Program-made: the position numbers and the translations under genes
Assembly: GCA_963702685.1 (NCBI GenBank)
Contig: CAVPDQ010000009.1
Coordinates: 186,001 to 250,000, forward strand
Origin: AP-15 sp963702685
Lineage (GTDB): Bacteria; Pseudomonadota; Alphaproteobacteria; ATCC43930; CGMCC-115725
DNA: 64,000 bases
Direction of reading: 5' to 3'
Shown here: in pieces, positions 1-8,797 of the stretch
Numbering within the stretch: the first letter of the stretch is position 1
Layout: the number at the start of each line of letters is the position of its first letter
The notes under the pieces: model-generated
Seen by the model: the letters and a program-made list of their open reading frames with translations, nothing else
What the model was told of the DNA's origin: nothing
Databases searched by the model: none

Positions 1-1220
1 CAGACGACGAGGTCGAGCTTGTCGAGCCCGGCCGCGACCTGTCGCGAATCCGCAAACGACGACAGCATGTTGGTGCCAAAGAGCAGCAATACCCGCACCC
101 GTCCGTCGCTCAGCGCTGCGGCGATTTCCGACATCTGGCTCGGAATGTAAGTCCCGGGCGGGCGCCGGTCGGCAGCCGCGATCGTCGCATAGCCCGCGCC
201 GTGAGCGGTGGCCGCGTGGCGCGAGCCAAGTCCGCCGCCGGCAATGCCATAGCTGCCGACCAGCGCCGGCAGGCACGAGATGGCGCGCGCGCCGTGCCAG
301 CTGTTGGCGCCCTTGTGCAGCGAGCTTCCGCCGAGAACGATCATCGCCGGCTTGGTGGTCGCATAGTCGCGGGCAAAGGCGATGATGCGGTCGGCGGCGA
401 TACCGGTTTCGCCCGCGGCCCATTCGGGGCTGAATTTGCCGACATGGCGGGAGAGCTCGGCAAAGCCCAGCGTATGCTCGGCGACAAACGCCGGATCGTA
501 CAATTCCTCGCCGATGATGACGTGCATCACGGCCAGCGCCAGCGCCGCATCCGATCCGGGCCGGATCAGCATGACCTCGTCCGATTGGGCGGCGGCTTCG
601 CTCCAGCGGACATCGATCGTCACGACCCGCGCGCCGCGCCGTTTTGCGGCGATCAAATGCCGCGCGGTATTGGGCTGGCTCGCCAGATTGGCCCCCCACA
701 TGACGATCAGCTCGGAATTCGCCCCCATGTCTTCCTTGGTGTTGATCTCCAAGGCGCCGGTGAGGCCGATGCCGAACCCGCCGAGGCCCCAGCAGATCAT
801 CGACGCGCTCCAATACTGGCAGCCGGCGAGATTGGCGAAGCGGGCGAGCATCTGGCTCCCGGCGGAAGGGCCGTAGCCATTGGCAATGTTGCCGTGGCCG
901 CCCCATAGCGCGGTCGCTTGGCGACCCGCCGCCGTGATCCGGCTGGCGATCAGGTCGAGCGCTTCGTCCCAGCTTGCCTCGCGCCAGGCGTCGTCGCTGC
1001 GCCGTGCGCGGATCAGCGGCTTTAAGAGCCGTTTCGGGTTGCCGATGATTTGCCGCGAAGCCTGTCCGCGCACGCACAAGAATCCCTGGCTGTCGGGATT
1101 GTCCTCGTCGCCCCTGACGCCCAGAACCTCGCCGTCGCGCACATCGACCAGCATGCCGCATAATGTCGGGTGACAGTTCATCGGGCACATCGTCGCGAAA
1201 GTTCGAGCGGGACCGGCCAT
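1..1220 (-). CDS. Molybdopterin oxidoreductase (partial, C-terminus outside the window)
   Basis: Reading leftward from an ATG at 1220 the frame stays open to the window edge, giving about 406 N-terminal residues. The start has a good ribosome site (AGAGGG, about 5 bases upstream). The N-terminus carries Cys12, Cys16, Cys21 and Cys49, the 4Fe-4S ligands of the Molybdop_Fe4S4 domain, with C-x3-C-x4-C spacing rather than the commoner C-x3-C-x3-C. It is followed by the motifs MWGANLASQPNTARH and ARVVTIDVR of the molybdopterin-binding core of the formate dehydrogenase/anaerobic dehydrogenase superfamily. ICWG near residue 135 is a candidate Mo ligand. There is no twin-arginine signal, so it is probably cytoplasmic. 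The substrate cannot be told. It is transcribed divergently from the BKACE/CoA-transferase operon. Confidence 0.88.
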   Translation of the reverse strand, partial: MAGPARTFATMCPMNCHPTLCGMLVDVRDGEVLGVRGDEDNPDSQGFLCVRGQASRQIIGNPKRLLKPLIRARRSDDAWREASWDEALDLIASRITAAGRQATALWGGHGNIANGYGPSAGSQMLARFANLAGCQYWSASMICWGLGGFGIGLTGALEINTKEDMGANSELIVMWGANLASQPNTARHLIAAKRRGARVVTIDVRWSEAAAQSDEVMLIRPGSDAALALAVMHVIIGEELYDPAFVAEHTLGFAELSRHVGKFSPEWAAGETGIAADRIIAFARDYATTKPAMIVLGGSSLHKGANSWHGARAISCLPALVGSYGIAGGGLGSRHAATAHGAGYATIAAADRRPPGTYIPSQMSEIAAALSDGRVRVLLLFGTNMLSSFADSRQVAAGLDKLDLVV

Positions 1221-1391
1221 GGCACCCTCTTGCGTGATGTATGAGTATCGTAGGCAGGCGACCGCGAGGGAAGCTGCAACGGCGATGATGGTGCGGCGGA
1301 AAAAGATGGGTCGCTCACGGTCGAAACTGAGCCATTATGGCCGCAGACGCGCCAGGTTTGCTGCCGGGCGCCGGTGACGAGGGAGCAAAAA

Positions 1392-2327
1392 ATGCCAATT
1401 GGCGGCAAGGTCGTTATCACTTGCGCCGTCACCGGGTCGATCCATACCCCGACGATGAGCCCCTATCTGCCGCTGACCCCGGACGAGATCGCGCGCGATG
1501 CGATCGCCGCAGCCGAGGCCGGGGCGGCGATCCTGCACCTCCATGCCCGCGATCCGAAAGACGGCCGGCCGACGCCCGATCCGAACGTCTTTATGCAATT
1601 CCTGCCGCGGATCAAGCAGGCGACCAACGCCGTCGTCAACATCACCACCGGCGGCGGCCACGGCATGACCCTCGACCAACGGCTCGCCGCCCCGCTGCGC
1701 GCCAAGCCTGAAATGTGCTCGATGAACATGGGCTCGATGAATTTCGGTCTCTATCCGATGCTCGACCGCTACAAGGAGTGGAAATACGAATGGGAGCCGC
1801 GGGCGCTCGAAATGACCCGCGACTTCATCTTTCGCAACACCTTCGCCGATATCGAGCGTATCTTGAAAGACTTGGGCGAGGGCTGTGGCACGCGGTTCGA
1901 GTTCGAATGCTACGATGTCGGGCACCTTTACAACCTCGCGCATTTCCTCGACCGCGGCCTCGTCAAGCCGCCGCTGTTTGTGCAGACGATTTTCGGCATA
2001 TTGGGTGGGATCGGCGCCGACCCGGACAACCTCGTCCACATGAAGCGGATCGCCGACAAATTGTTCGGCAATTCCTATGCCTGGTCGATCCTCGCCGCCG
2101 GCCGCCACCAGCTGCCGCTCGTCTCGATGGGTGCGATCATGGGCGGCAATGTCCGGGTCGGGCTCGAGGATTCGCTGTGGCTCGGCCGCGGCAAGCTCGC
2201 CCAAAGCAATGCCGACCAGGTGAGCCGTGTGCGGGCCATCCTCGAAAACCTGTCGCTCGAAATCGCCAGCCCCGACGAAGCCCGCACGATGCTGGCGCTA
2301 AAGGGCGGCGACGCGGTGGCGTTTTGA
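1392..2327 (+). CDS. Beta-keto acid cleavage enzyme (BKACE, DUF849 family)
   Basis: A 311-residue protein, typical of the family. BKACE enzymes condense a beta-keto acid with acetyl-CoA to give acetoacetate and a new CoA ester. HLHARD at residues 49-54 supplies the two zinc-binding histidines, and NITTGGG follows near residue 90. I chose the ATG at 1392 because GAGGGAG lies 7 bases upstream; a GTG at 1374 is in frame but lies before that site. It is the first gene of an operon with the two subunits of a CoA-transferase, which fits a pathway where acetoacetate released here is activated or recycled by CoA transfer. The keto acid substrate cannot be assigned from sequence alone. Confidence 0.9.
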   Translation: MPIGGKVVITCAVTGSIHTPTMSPYLPLTPDEIARDAIAAAEAGAAILHLHARDPKDGRPTPDPNVFMQFLPRIKQATNAVVNITTGGGHGMTLDQRLAAPLRAKPEMCSMNMGSMNFGLYPMLDRYKEWKYEWEPRALEMTRDFIFRNTFADIERILKDLGEGCGTRFEFECYDVGHLYNLAHFLDRGLVKPPLFVQTIFGILGGIGADPDNLVHMKRIADKLFGNSYAWSILAAGRHQLPLVSMGAIMGGNVRVGLEDSLWLGRGKLAQSNADQVSRVRAILENLSLEIASPDEARTMLALKGGDAVAF

Positions 2328-2340
2328 AGGCGGCAGGGCG

Positions 2341-3006
2341 ATGATCGACAAACGGGTCAGGGGCCTCGCCGAGGCGGTCGCCGGGATCAGGGACGGGTCG
2401 GTCGTGCTGTGCGCCGGCTTTGGCGGCGCCGGGTTGCCGGATGCGCTGTGCGAGGCGGTCATCGAGCAGGGGGCGCGCGACCTGACCGTCGTCGCCAACA
2501 ATGCCGGCACCGGCCGCACCGGGCTCGCAGCACTGATGGCGGCCGGGCGCGTCGCCAAGATCATGTGCTCGTTTCCGCGCAGCTCGGGCAGCGTCGTCTT
2601 CGAGGAGCTCTACACCGCCGGGAAGATCGAGCTCGATCTCCTGCCGCAAGGCACATTGAGCGAGCGCATGCGCTGCGCCGCCGCCGGGCTCGGCGGCTAT
2701 TATTCGCCGGTTTCGGTCGGGACCCGCCTCGCCGAGGGCAAGGAGCACCGCGAGATCGACGGCCGCATGTATGTCTTGGAAAAGCCGCTGAAAGGCGACG
2801 TGGCGCTGCTCGTCGCCGACCGCGCCGATCGCTGGGGCAACCTGACCTACCGAAAATCAGCGCGCAACTTCAACCCGACCATGGCGATGGCCGCCGACCT
2901 GTCGATCGTCCAAGCCCGCCACATCGTCGAGCTGGGCGAGCTCGACCCCGAGCATATCGTCACCCCCGGCATCTTTATCGACCGCGTCGTCCATGTCGCG
3001 TTTTAG
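2341..3006 (+). CDS. 3-oxoacid CoA-transferase, subunit A
   Basis: A 221-residue alpha subunit of a family I CoA-transferase (ScoA/PcaI/AtoD type). GFGGAG at residues 26-31 is the glycine-rich CoA-binding loop, and the C-terminal part has the family motif ADRWGNLTYRKSARNFNP. It starts 13 bases after the BKACE stop. The B subunit follows after an unusually long 182-base spacer that holds a palindromic repeat; these subunits are usually adjacent or overlapping. Likely reaction: CoA exchange between succinyl-CoA and acetoacetate or a related 3-oxoacid. The exact donor and acceptor are inference. Confidence 0.88.
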   Translation: MIDKRVRGLAEAVAGIRDGSVVLCAGFGGAGLPDALCEAVIEQGARDLTVVANNAGTGRTGLAALMAAGRVAKIMCSFPRSSGSVVFEELYTAGKIELDLLPQGTLSERMRCAAAGLGGYYSPVSVGTRLAEGKEHREIDGRMYVLEKPLKGDVALLVADRADRWGNLTYRKSARNFNPTMAMAADLSIVQARHIVELGELDPEHIVTPGIFIDRVVHVAF

Positions 3007-3051
3007 GCTGTCTCACAATGAGGCAGTGAGGCAGTGAGAAAAAAATACTTG

Positions 3052-3142
3052 AACGCAAAGGGCGCAGAGGAATCGCAAAGTCCGCGATGGATTATAAGAT
3101 TACGCTTCGCGTACTTCGCGTATCCTTTGCGCCCTCCGCGTT
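3052..3142. repeat. Intergenic palindromic element between the CoA-transferase subunits
   Basis: Two 30-base arms, 3052-3081 and 3113-3142, are inverted copies of each other with about 24 of 30 matches (core AGGGCGCA.AGGA). They surround a 31-base, A/T-richer loop. Just upstream, GAGGCAGT is repeated in tandem (3020-3037). Palindromes of this style, rich in AACGC and GGGCGCA, are common dispersed elements in environmental proteobacteria. Folding as RNA it could process or attenuate the scoA-like/scoB-like transcript. Confidence 0.6.
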
Positions 3143-3188
3143 AAGCGTTTGTTCTTACTGCTTGTGAGTGAATCAGAGGAGGAGCCCG

Positions 3189-3857
3189 ATGCCGCTCAAA
3201 CGCCGCCAGATCGCCTGGCGGGCCGCGCAGGACCTCGCCGACGGCGCCTATGTCAATCTTGGCATCGGGTTGCCGACCCTGGTCTCCGACTTCATCCCCG
3301 ACGAACGCGAGATCGTCCTGCACAGCGAGAACGGCATATTGGGTGTCGGACCGGCGCCCGGCGCCAATGAGGCCGATCCCGATCTGATCAACGCCGGCAA
3401 GCAGCCGATCACGCTCGTCACCGGCGGCAGCTATGTGCATCACACCGACTCGTTTCTGATGATCCGCGGCGGCCATCTCGACCTCGCGCTCCTCGGCGCG
3501 TTCGAGGTGGCGGAAAATGGCGATCTCGCCAATTGGACGACCGACGATCCCGGCTTTCCGCCCGGCGTCGGCGGTGCGATGGACCTCGCGGCCGGCGCCA
3601 AGGAGATCCGGGTCCTGCTCGAGCACACGACCAAGACCGGCGCGCCGCGCATCCGCAAACGCTGCGAATACCCGCTGACCGCCGCCGCCGTGGTGCGCCG
3701 GATCTATACCGATCTCGCCGTCATCGACGTGACGCCGGACGGCCTCATCGTCCGCGAAATCGCCGAAGATATCGACTTCGGCCAATTGCAGGCCAAAACC
3801 GAGGCCGCTCTTCGCCCTGCCCCCGACCTTCGCCCGTTGCGCGCTCCGGCGGTCTGA
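3189..3857 (+). CDS. 3-oxoacid CoA-transferase, subunit B
   Basis: A 222-residue beta subunit of a family I CoA-transferase. GIGLPT (residues 25-30) and SENG (residues 46-49) are diagnostic, and Glu47 in SENG is the residue that carries the covalent glutamyl-CoA intermediate in characterised family members. The ATG at 3189 is preferred because GAGGAGGAG lies directly upstream; a GTG at 3168 precedes that site. It pairs with the A subunit at 2341. The gene to its right is convergent, so it ends the operon. Confidence 0.9.
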   Translation: MPLKRRQIAWRAAQDLADGAYVNLGIGLPTLVSDFIPDEREIVLHSENGILGVGPAPGANEADPDLINAGKQPITLVTGGSYVHHTDSFLMIRGGHLDLALLGAFEVAENGDLANWTTDDPGFPPGVGGAMDLAAGAKEIRVLLEHTTKTGAPRIRKRCEYPLTAAAVVRRIYTDLAVIDVTPDGLIVREIAEDIDFGQLQAKTEAALRPAPDLRPLRAPAV

Positions 3858-3885
3858 CCGTCAACCCTGCTCGGGATCGGCCTTC

Positions 3886-4818
3886 TCACGACGGGTCGCG
3901 GTCGAGGACTTCCTTGATGCGCGCCTCATCGACCTTGATCTCGACCCCGGCGCGCTCCTGCTGCAGCAGCATCGGTGAGCGCGAGTCGCGGTTGCCCCAG
4001 CCGCGGTTCAGCGCCTCCGACAATTCGGCGAGCGCCAAATTGGCGACCCGCATCGGCACACCGAAATCGCGGCCGAGCTGGGTGGCGAGCGTCACATCCT
4101 TGTGCGCCAGGCGCAGGGCGAAGGCCGCGGGCTCGTATTTGCCGGGCAGAAACTGGTCGATCAGCCCGTCGAAGGTGCGCCGCCGGCCGGTGGCGCCGTC
4201 GCGCACCGCCTCCCAGAGGGCGAGCGGCTCGACCCCGGCCTTGACCCCGACCGTGAACATTTCGGCCAACGCGGTCTGGATGCAATAGCCGGCCCCGTTA
4301 TGCACCAGCTTTGCCACCGAGCCCGCGCCGATCGGGCCGACATAGCGCGCCTTGTCGCCCATCGCGTCGAGCATGGCTTTGTGGCGGTTGAAGATCTGCT
4401 CGTCGCCGCCGACCCACAGCGCCAGCTTCCCGGTGCGCGCACCGCGCGGGCCGCCGCTGACCGGCGCATCGAGCATATAGACGTCGCGCTCGGCAAAAGC
4501 GGTGTTGATCTTGCGGACCATTGTCGGCGAATTTGTCGACAGGTCGAAATAAGCCTTGCCGCGGCTCATTCCGGCGAGAATGCCGTTTGCCCCGAGCGCC
4601 ACCTCCTCGACTTCCGGCGGGCCGGGAAGCGAGGTGAAGACCACTTCCGAGGCTTCGGCGACGGCGCGCGGGCTGTCGGCCCAGACCGCCCCTTTGGCGA
4701 GATAAGGTTCGGCCGCGGCACGCCGCAGGTCGTGCACGATGAGGTCGTGCCCGGCCTTTTGCAGATTGGCCGCCATCCCCGAGCCCATCATCCCCAAGCC
4801 GATAAATCCGACCTTCAT
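3886..4818 (-). CDS. NAD(P)-dependent beta-hydroxyacid dehydrogenase (3-hydroxyisobutyrate dehydrogenase family)
   Basis: A 310-residue protein. The N-terminal Rossmann fold has GLGMMG at residues 7-12, the substrate loop motif DAPVSGG is at 117-123, and Lys170 in GAGSVAKLVHN is the family's catalytic lysine. Members oxidise 3-hydroxyisobutyrate, tartronate semialdehyde or similar short hydroxyacids. A carboxymuconolactone decarboxylase-like gene lies 34 bases upstream on the same strand, so the two probably share a transcript. The nearby CoA-transferase operon suggests a catabolic role, but the substrate is not determinable here. Confidence 0.9.
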   Translation of the reverse strand: MKVGFIGLGMMGSGMAANLQKAGHDLIVHDLRRAAAEPYLAKGAVWADSPRAVAEASEVVFTSLPGPPEVEEVALGANGILAGMSRGKAYFDLSTNSPTMVRKINTAFAERDVYMLDAPVSGGPRGARTGKLALWVGGDEQIFNRHKAMLDAMGDKARYVGPIGAGSVAKLVHNGAGYCIQTALAEMFTVGVKAGVEPLALWEAVRDGATGRRRTFDGLIDQFLPGKYEPAAFALRLAHKDVTLATQLGRDFGVPMRVANLALAELSEALNRGWGNRDSRSPMLLQQERAGVEIKVDEARIKEVLDRDPS

Positions 4819-4852
4819 CTCGCCCTCCGATCCCCGATTGCGGTTTCTGCCG

Positions 4853-5170
4853 TTATTTCAGGACGTCCTTGGCGACGAGGGCTGCGGTCATCGCCGCCGG
4901 CCAGCCGGCGTAAAAGGCGAGGTGGGTGATGATCTCGCCGATCTCGTCTTTTGTGACGCCGTTGTCGAGCGCGCGCTGGAGATGGCCGACCAGCTGCTTT
5001 TCGCGGCCGAGGGCAATGAGCGTGGCGCAGGTGATCAGGCTGCGGTCGCGCTTGGAGAGGTTGGGGCGCTCCCAGACATCGCCGAACAGCACCTTTTCGC
5101 TGAGGTCGATCAGCTTGGGGACGACGTGGCGGACCTGCTCGCGGGCCGTCGAAGGTTGCGATTGCGCCAT
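4853..5170 (-). CDS. Carboxymuconolactone decarboxylase family protein
   Basis: A 105-residue single-domain protein. The family signature is visible in FGDVWERPNLSKRDRSL and in the second helical segment GEIITHLAFYAGWPAAM. The start is the ATG at 5170, preceded by AAAGGAG; longer in-frame readings into the upstream region are not supported. The domain is shared by gamma-carboxymuconolactone decarboxylases and by AhpD-like peroxidatic proteins. The AhpD CxxC motif is absent, so a decarboxylase or an uncharacterised role is more likely. It is probably cotranscribed with the dehydrogenase downstream. Confidence 0.85.
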   Translation of the reverse strand: MAQSQPSTAREQVRHVVPKLIDLSEKVLFGDVWERPNLSKRDRSLITCATLIALGREKQLVGHLQRALDNGVTKDEIGEIITHLAFYAGWPAAMTAALVAKDVLK

Positions 5171-5290
5171 GGTTTTCTCCTTTTTGGGTGACCGGCTTTG
5201 GGGAACCGGCGATCTTGTCGGCTGTCGATCTTGTTGGTTGGCCGAGCCTAGCACGCACCCGGCGCCGGGAGACAAGATTTCCGCGACGGC

Positions 5291-7039
5291 TCAGGCGAGC
5301 CCGTAGACATCGACGCGCGCGTCGTAGGTCGGCAGGTAGAGCTTGCCGTTGGCGACGACCGGAGGGGTGAATTTGCAATAGCTGAACGCGAGGTTCCAAT
5401 CGCGGCTGTCCCACAGCACGCGCAATTGCCGGCTGCCGTCGCCAAAGCTGCCGAACTCGGTCGCGTCATAGGCGAGAAGCCGGCCGGGGCTCACCAAGAG
5501 GTTCGCGTCGAGATAGGGGATCGCGGCCCATACGACCGCGGTGCTCGGCACGGTGCCGTTCGCGCTCAGGCACAGCATCCCGCCGGGCATGCCGCCGGGC
5601 GGCACCGGTGCATTCGCCGAGGCGACCTCGGCGCTGCAAGCGAGATAGCTTACGGCGCCACCGGGGGCGAGGCTCCAGGCGCGCAAATTGCCGTTCTCGC
5701 CCCAGCAAAACAGCATCGGCCCGTGCTCGGCGCTGTTCCAATAAACGGGAGCGCCATGCTGGTGGTGCGTGCGCCCGAAGAAGAGCCGGTTCAGCACCTT
5801 GATGTCGCCGGGCATCGGGCTCGGCTGCGGCCCCGGATAATGGGTGAACCAGATCGCCGGTGCGGCGAGCTTGGCGTAATTGCCGGCGGGTGCGGCGAGG
5901 TCAGCGGGGCGCGTTTTGCCCATGTCGCCGGTCTTGAGGACGAAAAGAATCCCGTCCTTGCCGGCGCCGGCGAGAAGCCCGTGATCGGCGACCAGGACCG
6001 GCCCGCCCGAGCCGAGATCCATATCGTCCCAGCCCATGTCTGCGGTGGCCGCGATCGCATAGCGCCGCAGATTGGTCGGCTGTGCGATCTCCGGCATCGC
6101 GCCGAGCGGCTCGGGTCCGGCCCGCTCCCGGTCGGTCCACGGCGTCCACCAATCGACGACCGCGAGCGAGCCGGTGCCGGTGCCGGCGGGAGGCGTGTAG
6201 CGCAGCTTCAAAAAGCACTCGCCCCAATCGGTTTCGGCGTCGAAGGTGCCGTTCCCGGTCATGCAGTAGAGATGGCCCTCGGCATCGGCGACGAGACCCG
6301 AGCCCGCCTGCCAGATGCCGCCGCCAAAGCCGCGCGCCGCCGCCGCCCAGGCCGCCGAAATCCGCCACGCCCGCGTATCGCAGGCAATGATCCAGCCGCG
6401 GCTGTCGCTGCTCGTCTCCTTGACCGAGCCAAAAGCGATGAACACGGTGCCGTCGGCGAGCAGCAGCGAGGCGCGCTGCTTGCGCGTGGCGGAGGCAAAG
6501 CGTTGGACCGCAAGCCCGTGGCCCGGATTGTAAACCGCACCTTCGAGATCGAGCGGCGGATGCGCCGCATGGCCATCGGCGACGGCGAGGGCATGCAATG
6601 AATGCCGCGCGTCGGCGACCGAGCCGTCCTGGCTCGCCCAGGCGCAGGCATAGATGATCCCGGCCGCGCCATCGACGACAGGGGTCGACAGCACCCCCCA
6701 ATGATCGTTGACGAGGTGGGCGTCGATGTCGCGCGAGCCGTTGATCGGCGTGCCCAGGCTCGCTTCCCATATCGGGGTGCCGTCATTGGCGTCGAAGGCA
6801 AAAACCTTGTTCGCCATCGTCGCGACCAATACCAGGTCGCGGACCCCGCCGCCCGGCAGCAGCACGCCCGGCACGATCAGCGGCTGCGCCTCGGCGCCGC
6901 GCGCGTCTCCGGGCAATGCCAGCGAAAAGAGGCGCCGGATGCCGCGGCTTCTGACCGCCGCCGCGGTCAGCACGGTCTCCGCGGTATTGGTGCCGTGGCG
7001 GGCGTTGCTGTAGGCGCGGGTCAGGACCGAGACGCTCAT
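5291..7039 (-). CDS. PQQ-like beta-propeller repeat protein
   Basis: A 582-residue protein built of beta-propeller blades. The clearest PQQ-type blade signature is ANKVFAFDANDGTPIWEASL near residue 85, and repeated V..G..Y.....G.L.A.D segments continue to the C-terminus, which ends KLYLPTYDARVDVYGLA. No signal peptide or membrane segment is visible. The ATG at 7039 overlaps the stop of the upstream amylase-like gene (ATGA), so the two are translationally coupled. Similar proteins are PQQ-dependent dehydrogenases or BamB-like scaffolds. I see no dehydrogenase active-site motif, so a binding or scaffold role is possible. Confidence 0.8.
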   Translation of the reverse strand: MSVSVLTRAYSNARHGTNTAETVLTAAAVRSRGIRRLFSLALPGDARGAEAQPLIVPGVLLPGGGVRDLVLVATMANKVFAFDANDGTPIWEASLGTPINGSRDIDAHLVNDHWGVLSTPVVDGAAGIIYACAWASQDGSVADARHSLHALAVADGHAAHPPLDLEGAVYNPGHGLAVQRFASATRKQRASLLLADGTVFIAFGSVKETSSDSRGWIIACDTRAWRISAAWAAAARGFGGGIWQAGSGLVADAEGHLYCMTGNGTFDAETDWGECFLKLRYTPPAGTGTGSLAVVDWWTPWTDRERAGPEPLGAMPEIAQPTNLRRYAIAATADMGWDDMDLGSGGPVLVADHGLLAGAGKDGILFVLKTGDMGKTRPADLAAPAGNYAKLAAPAIWFTHYPGPQPSPMPGDIKVLNRLFFGRTHHQHGAPVYWNSAEHGPMLFCWGENGNLRAWSLAPGGAVSYLACSAEVASANAPVPPGGMPGGMLCLSANGTVPSTAVVWAAIPYLDANLLVSPGRLLAYDATEFGSFGDGSRQLRVLWDSRDWNLAFSYCKFTPPVVANGKLYLPTYDARVDVYGLA

Positions 7040-8781
7040 TCGGATCGCAGCTCCTGCGTCGCGGTATAGCTGACGCTGAGCGCGAACGGCACGCCGTCCC
7101 GTGGCAGGTTGGTCCCGACGGCGCTGAAGCTGTGCCAGCCGGCATGTGCCGCGGTTGCGTGCAATTCGCGGCGGTCGGCGAGCCCCGCATCGGCCCGGCC
7201 GAGCGCCGCTCCGTCGGGGCCTGTCAGCTCGACAATCAAAGCGGCGCCGTGCGGCCAGGGCGACAGCTCCGGCGCAAAAGCAGCGGCTATCGGCGTGCCT
7301 GAAGCCGCCCAGACCCGCCCGATCGCGGCCCTCCCGTTTCCGGCCGGCGCGATATCGAGATCGGCAGCGCCAAAAAATGTCTGTGTCGTCGGCCGCGGAT
7401 GCAGCGCTGCGACGGTGCCCAGACCGGTGCGTGAAAAGCAGAGATAGCTCTGGCCGCGGCCAAACGCGTTGCTGGGCACGGTAAAGCTCGCCCGCCCCGC
7501 GCCATCGGTGCGGATGTCGGGGTGGCGGCCGGTATAGTCGTGCAGCTCGACATTGGCGCCAAAGCTGGTGGCGCAGGTGATCGTGTGCCGGCTCCACGGG
7601 TCTTTGCCGAGCGCCGTCAGCAATCCCGGATGGCCCTGGCGCTCATAGACGAAATTCTGCGGGTCGGCGTGGCGCGTCTGGGTCGTGCCGGCCGCCAGGT
7701 TCTCATGGATCCAGACGAGATTGTCGATCCACGGCTTTAGGCCGTAGCAGCCGGGCTCGGTGCTGTAATCCTTGTGATAGACAAACGGGTAGCCCTCGGT
7801 GGTCAGGATAAAGGCATAGGCCAAGAGCTTGCTGCTGATGACCTGCTCGCCCGGCGACAAATCGGTGTCGGGATTGTCGACAAAGGTGACCGAGCCGAGC
7901 GGGTCGAGCGCGGTAAAGCCGGCGCCGTCGAGCCGGCGCATATCGAAGCCCGGATCGTCGCACATCGCCTGCACGGCAAAGTGCGTCGTAAAGTCGAACA
8001 CCGCCGAGCGGCCGGCGACCCCGCCATGGCGCCAGCCAAACAGATTTTGCGGGTTGCCGTCGAAATATTCACTGACGCAGAACTTGCCGGCCATCGACCC
8101 GGAATTCATCCATTCCCGAACAAAAGACGCCGCCATGCCCTTGGTGTCGTCCACCCGAAAGCCTTGGCAGTCGAGCGAGCGGGTCAGCCAGTCGCCGAAT
8201 GCGATCATTCCGTTTGCGGTATAGCCGGGCGGGTCGCAATTCACATAGACGAGCTCGTCGCCAAAAGCGAAATCGTCGGACGGCACCGGCACCGGGTCCT
8301 GCGGGCGCCGTGGCGGCGCGCCGCGAAAGCAGCCGGGGTTCTTGGGAAACCGGCCGATGCCCGGCGCCCCGCCTGCGCCCGGATAGCGATAGACGCCATT
8401 ATTGCCGCCGATCAGCTGGTGCAGCACCACATCGATATAGATATCGAGCCCGCAGGCATGAGCGACCGCGATCGAGCGCTGCAGCCGCTCGCGAGTGCCA
8501 AACCGGGTCTCGACCGCGCCCATCTGGTTTTTCGAGCCGATATCGTACTGGTCGAAGACGCCGTAGCCGTCGCCGGTGTCGGCACGACCGGATTGGGTCT
8601 TGCACACCGGCGGATAGAGGATCGCGGTAAAGCCGGCGCGGCGCAGCAAAGCAGCATTCGCCGCAATCCAGTCGTACCACCAAGGCGCATTTGGATTGCC
8701 CGTGTCGCCCGACGCCGGCACAGTCACCCGGTTGCCGTGCGCATCGAGAAAGCGTGCATGCGCGTGATAGGCGACCCCCAT
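7036..8781 (-). CDS. GH13 alpha-amylase-like protein with altered substrate-binding residues
   Basis: A 581-residue protein with a GH13 (beta/alpha)8 barrel in the first 400 residues and a beta-rich C-terminus. The four conserved regions can be read: I DVVLHQ (117-122), II GFRVDDTKG (207-215), III CVSEYF (235-240), IV FVDNPD (300-305). The catalytic triad Asp211, Glu238 and Asp305 is kept. The histidines normally found in regions I (NH), II (KH) and IV (NHD) are all replaced. LLAYAFILTTEGYPFVY after region IV matches bacterial liquefying amylases. There is no obvious signal peptide. The ATG at 8781 has GGGAG 8 bases upstream. It is coupled to the beta-propeller gene. Confidence 0.85.
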   Translation of the reverse strand: MGVAYHAHARFLDAHGNRVTVPASGDTGNPNAPWWYDWIAANAALLRRAGFTAILYPPVCKTQSGRADTGDGYGVFDQYDIGSKNQMGAVETRFGTRERLQRSIAVAHACGLDIYIDVVLHQLIGGNNGVYRYPGAGGAPGIGRFPKNPGCFRGAPPRRPQDPVPVPSDDFAFGDELVYVNCDPPGYTANGMIAFGDWLTRSLDCQGFRVDDTKGMAASFVREWMNSGSMAGKFCVSEYFDGNPQNLFGWRHGGVAGRSAVFDFTTHFAVQAMCDDPGFDMRRLDGAGFTALDPLGSVTFVDNPDTDLSPGEQVISSKLLAYAFILTTEGYPFVYHKDYSTEPGCYGLKPWIDNLVWIHENLAAGTTQTRHADPQNFVYERQGHPGLLTALGKDPWSRHTITCATSFGANVELHDYTGRHPDIRTDGAGRASFTVPSNAFGRGQSYLCFSRTGLGTVAALHPRPTTQTFFGAADLDIAPAGNGRAAIGRVWAASGTPIAAAFAPELSPWPHGAALIVELTGPDGAALGRADAGLADRRELHATAAHAGWHSFSAVGTNLPRDGVPFALSVSYTATQELRSE

Positions 8782-8797
8782 AAGGGCGGCTCCCGCT

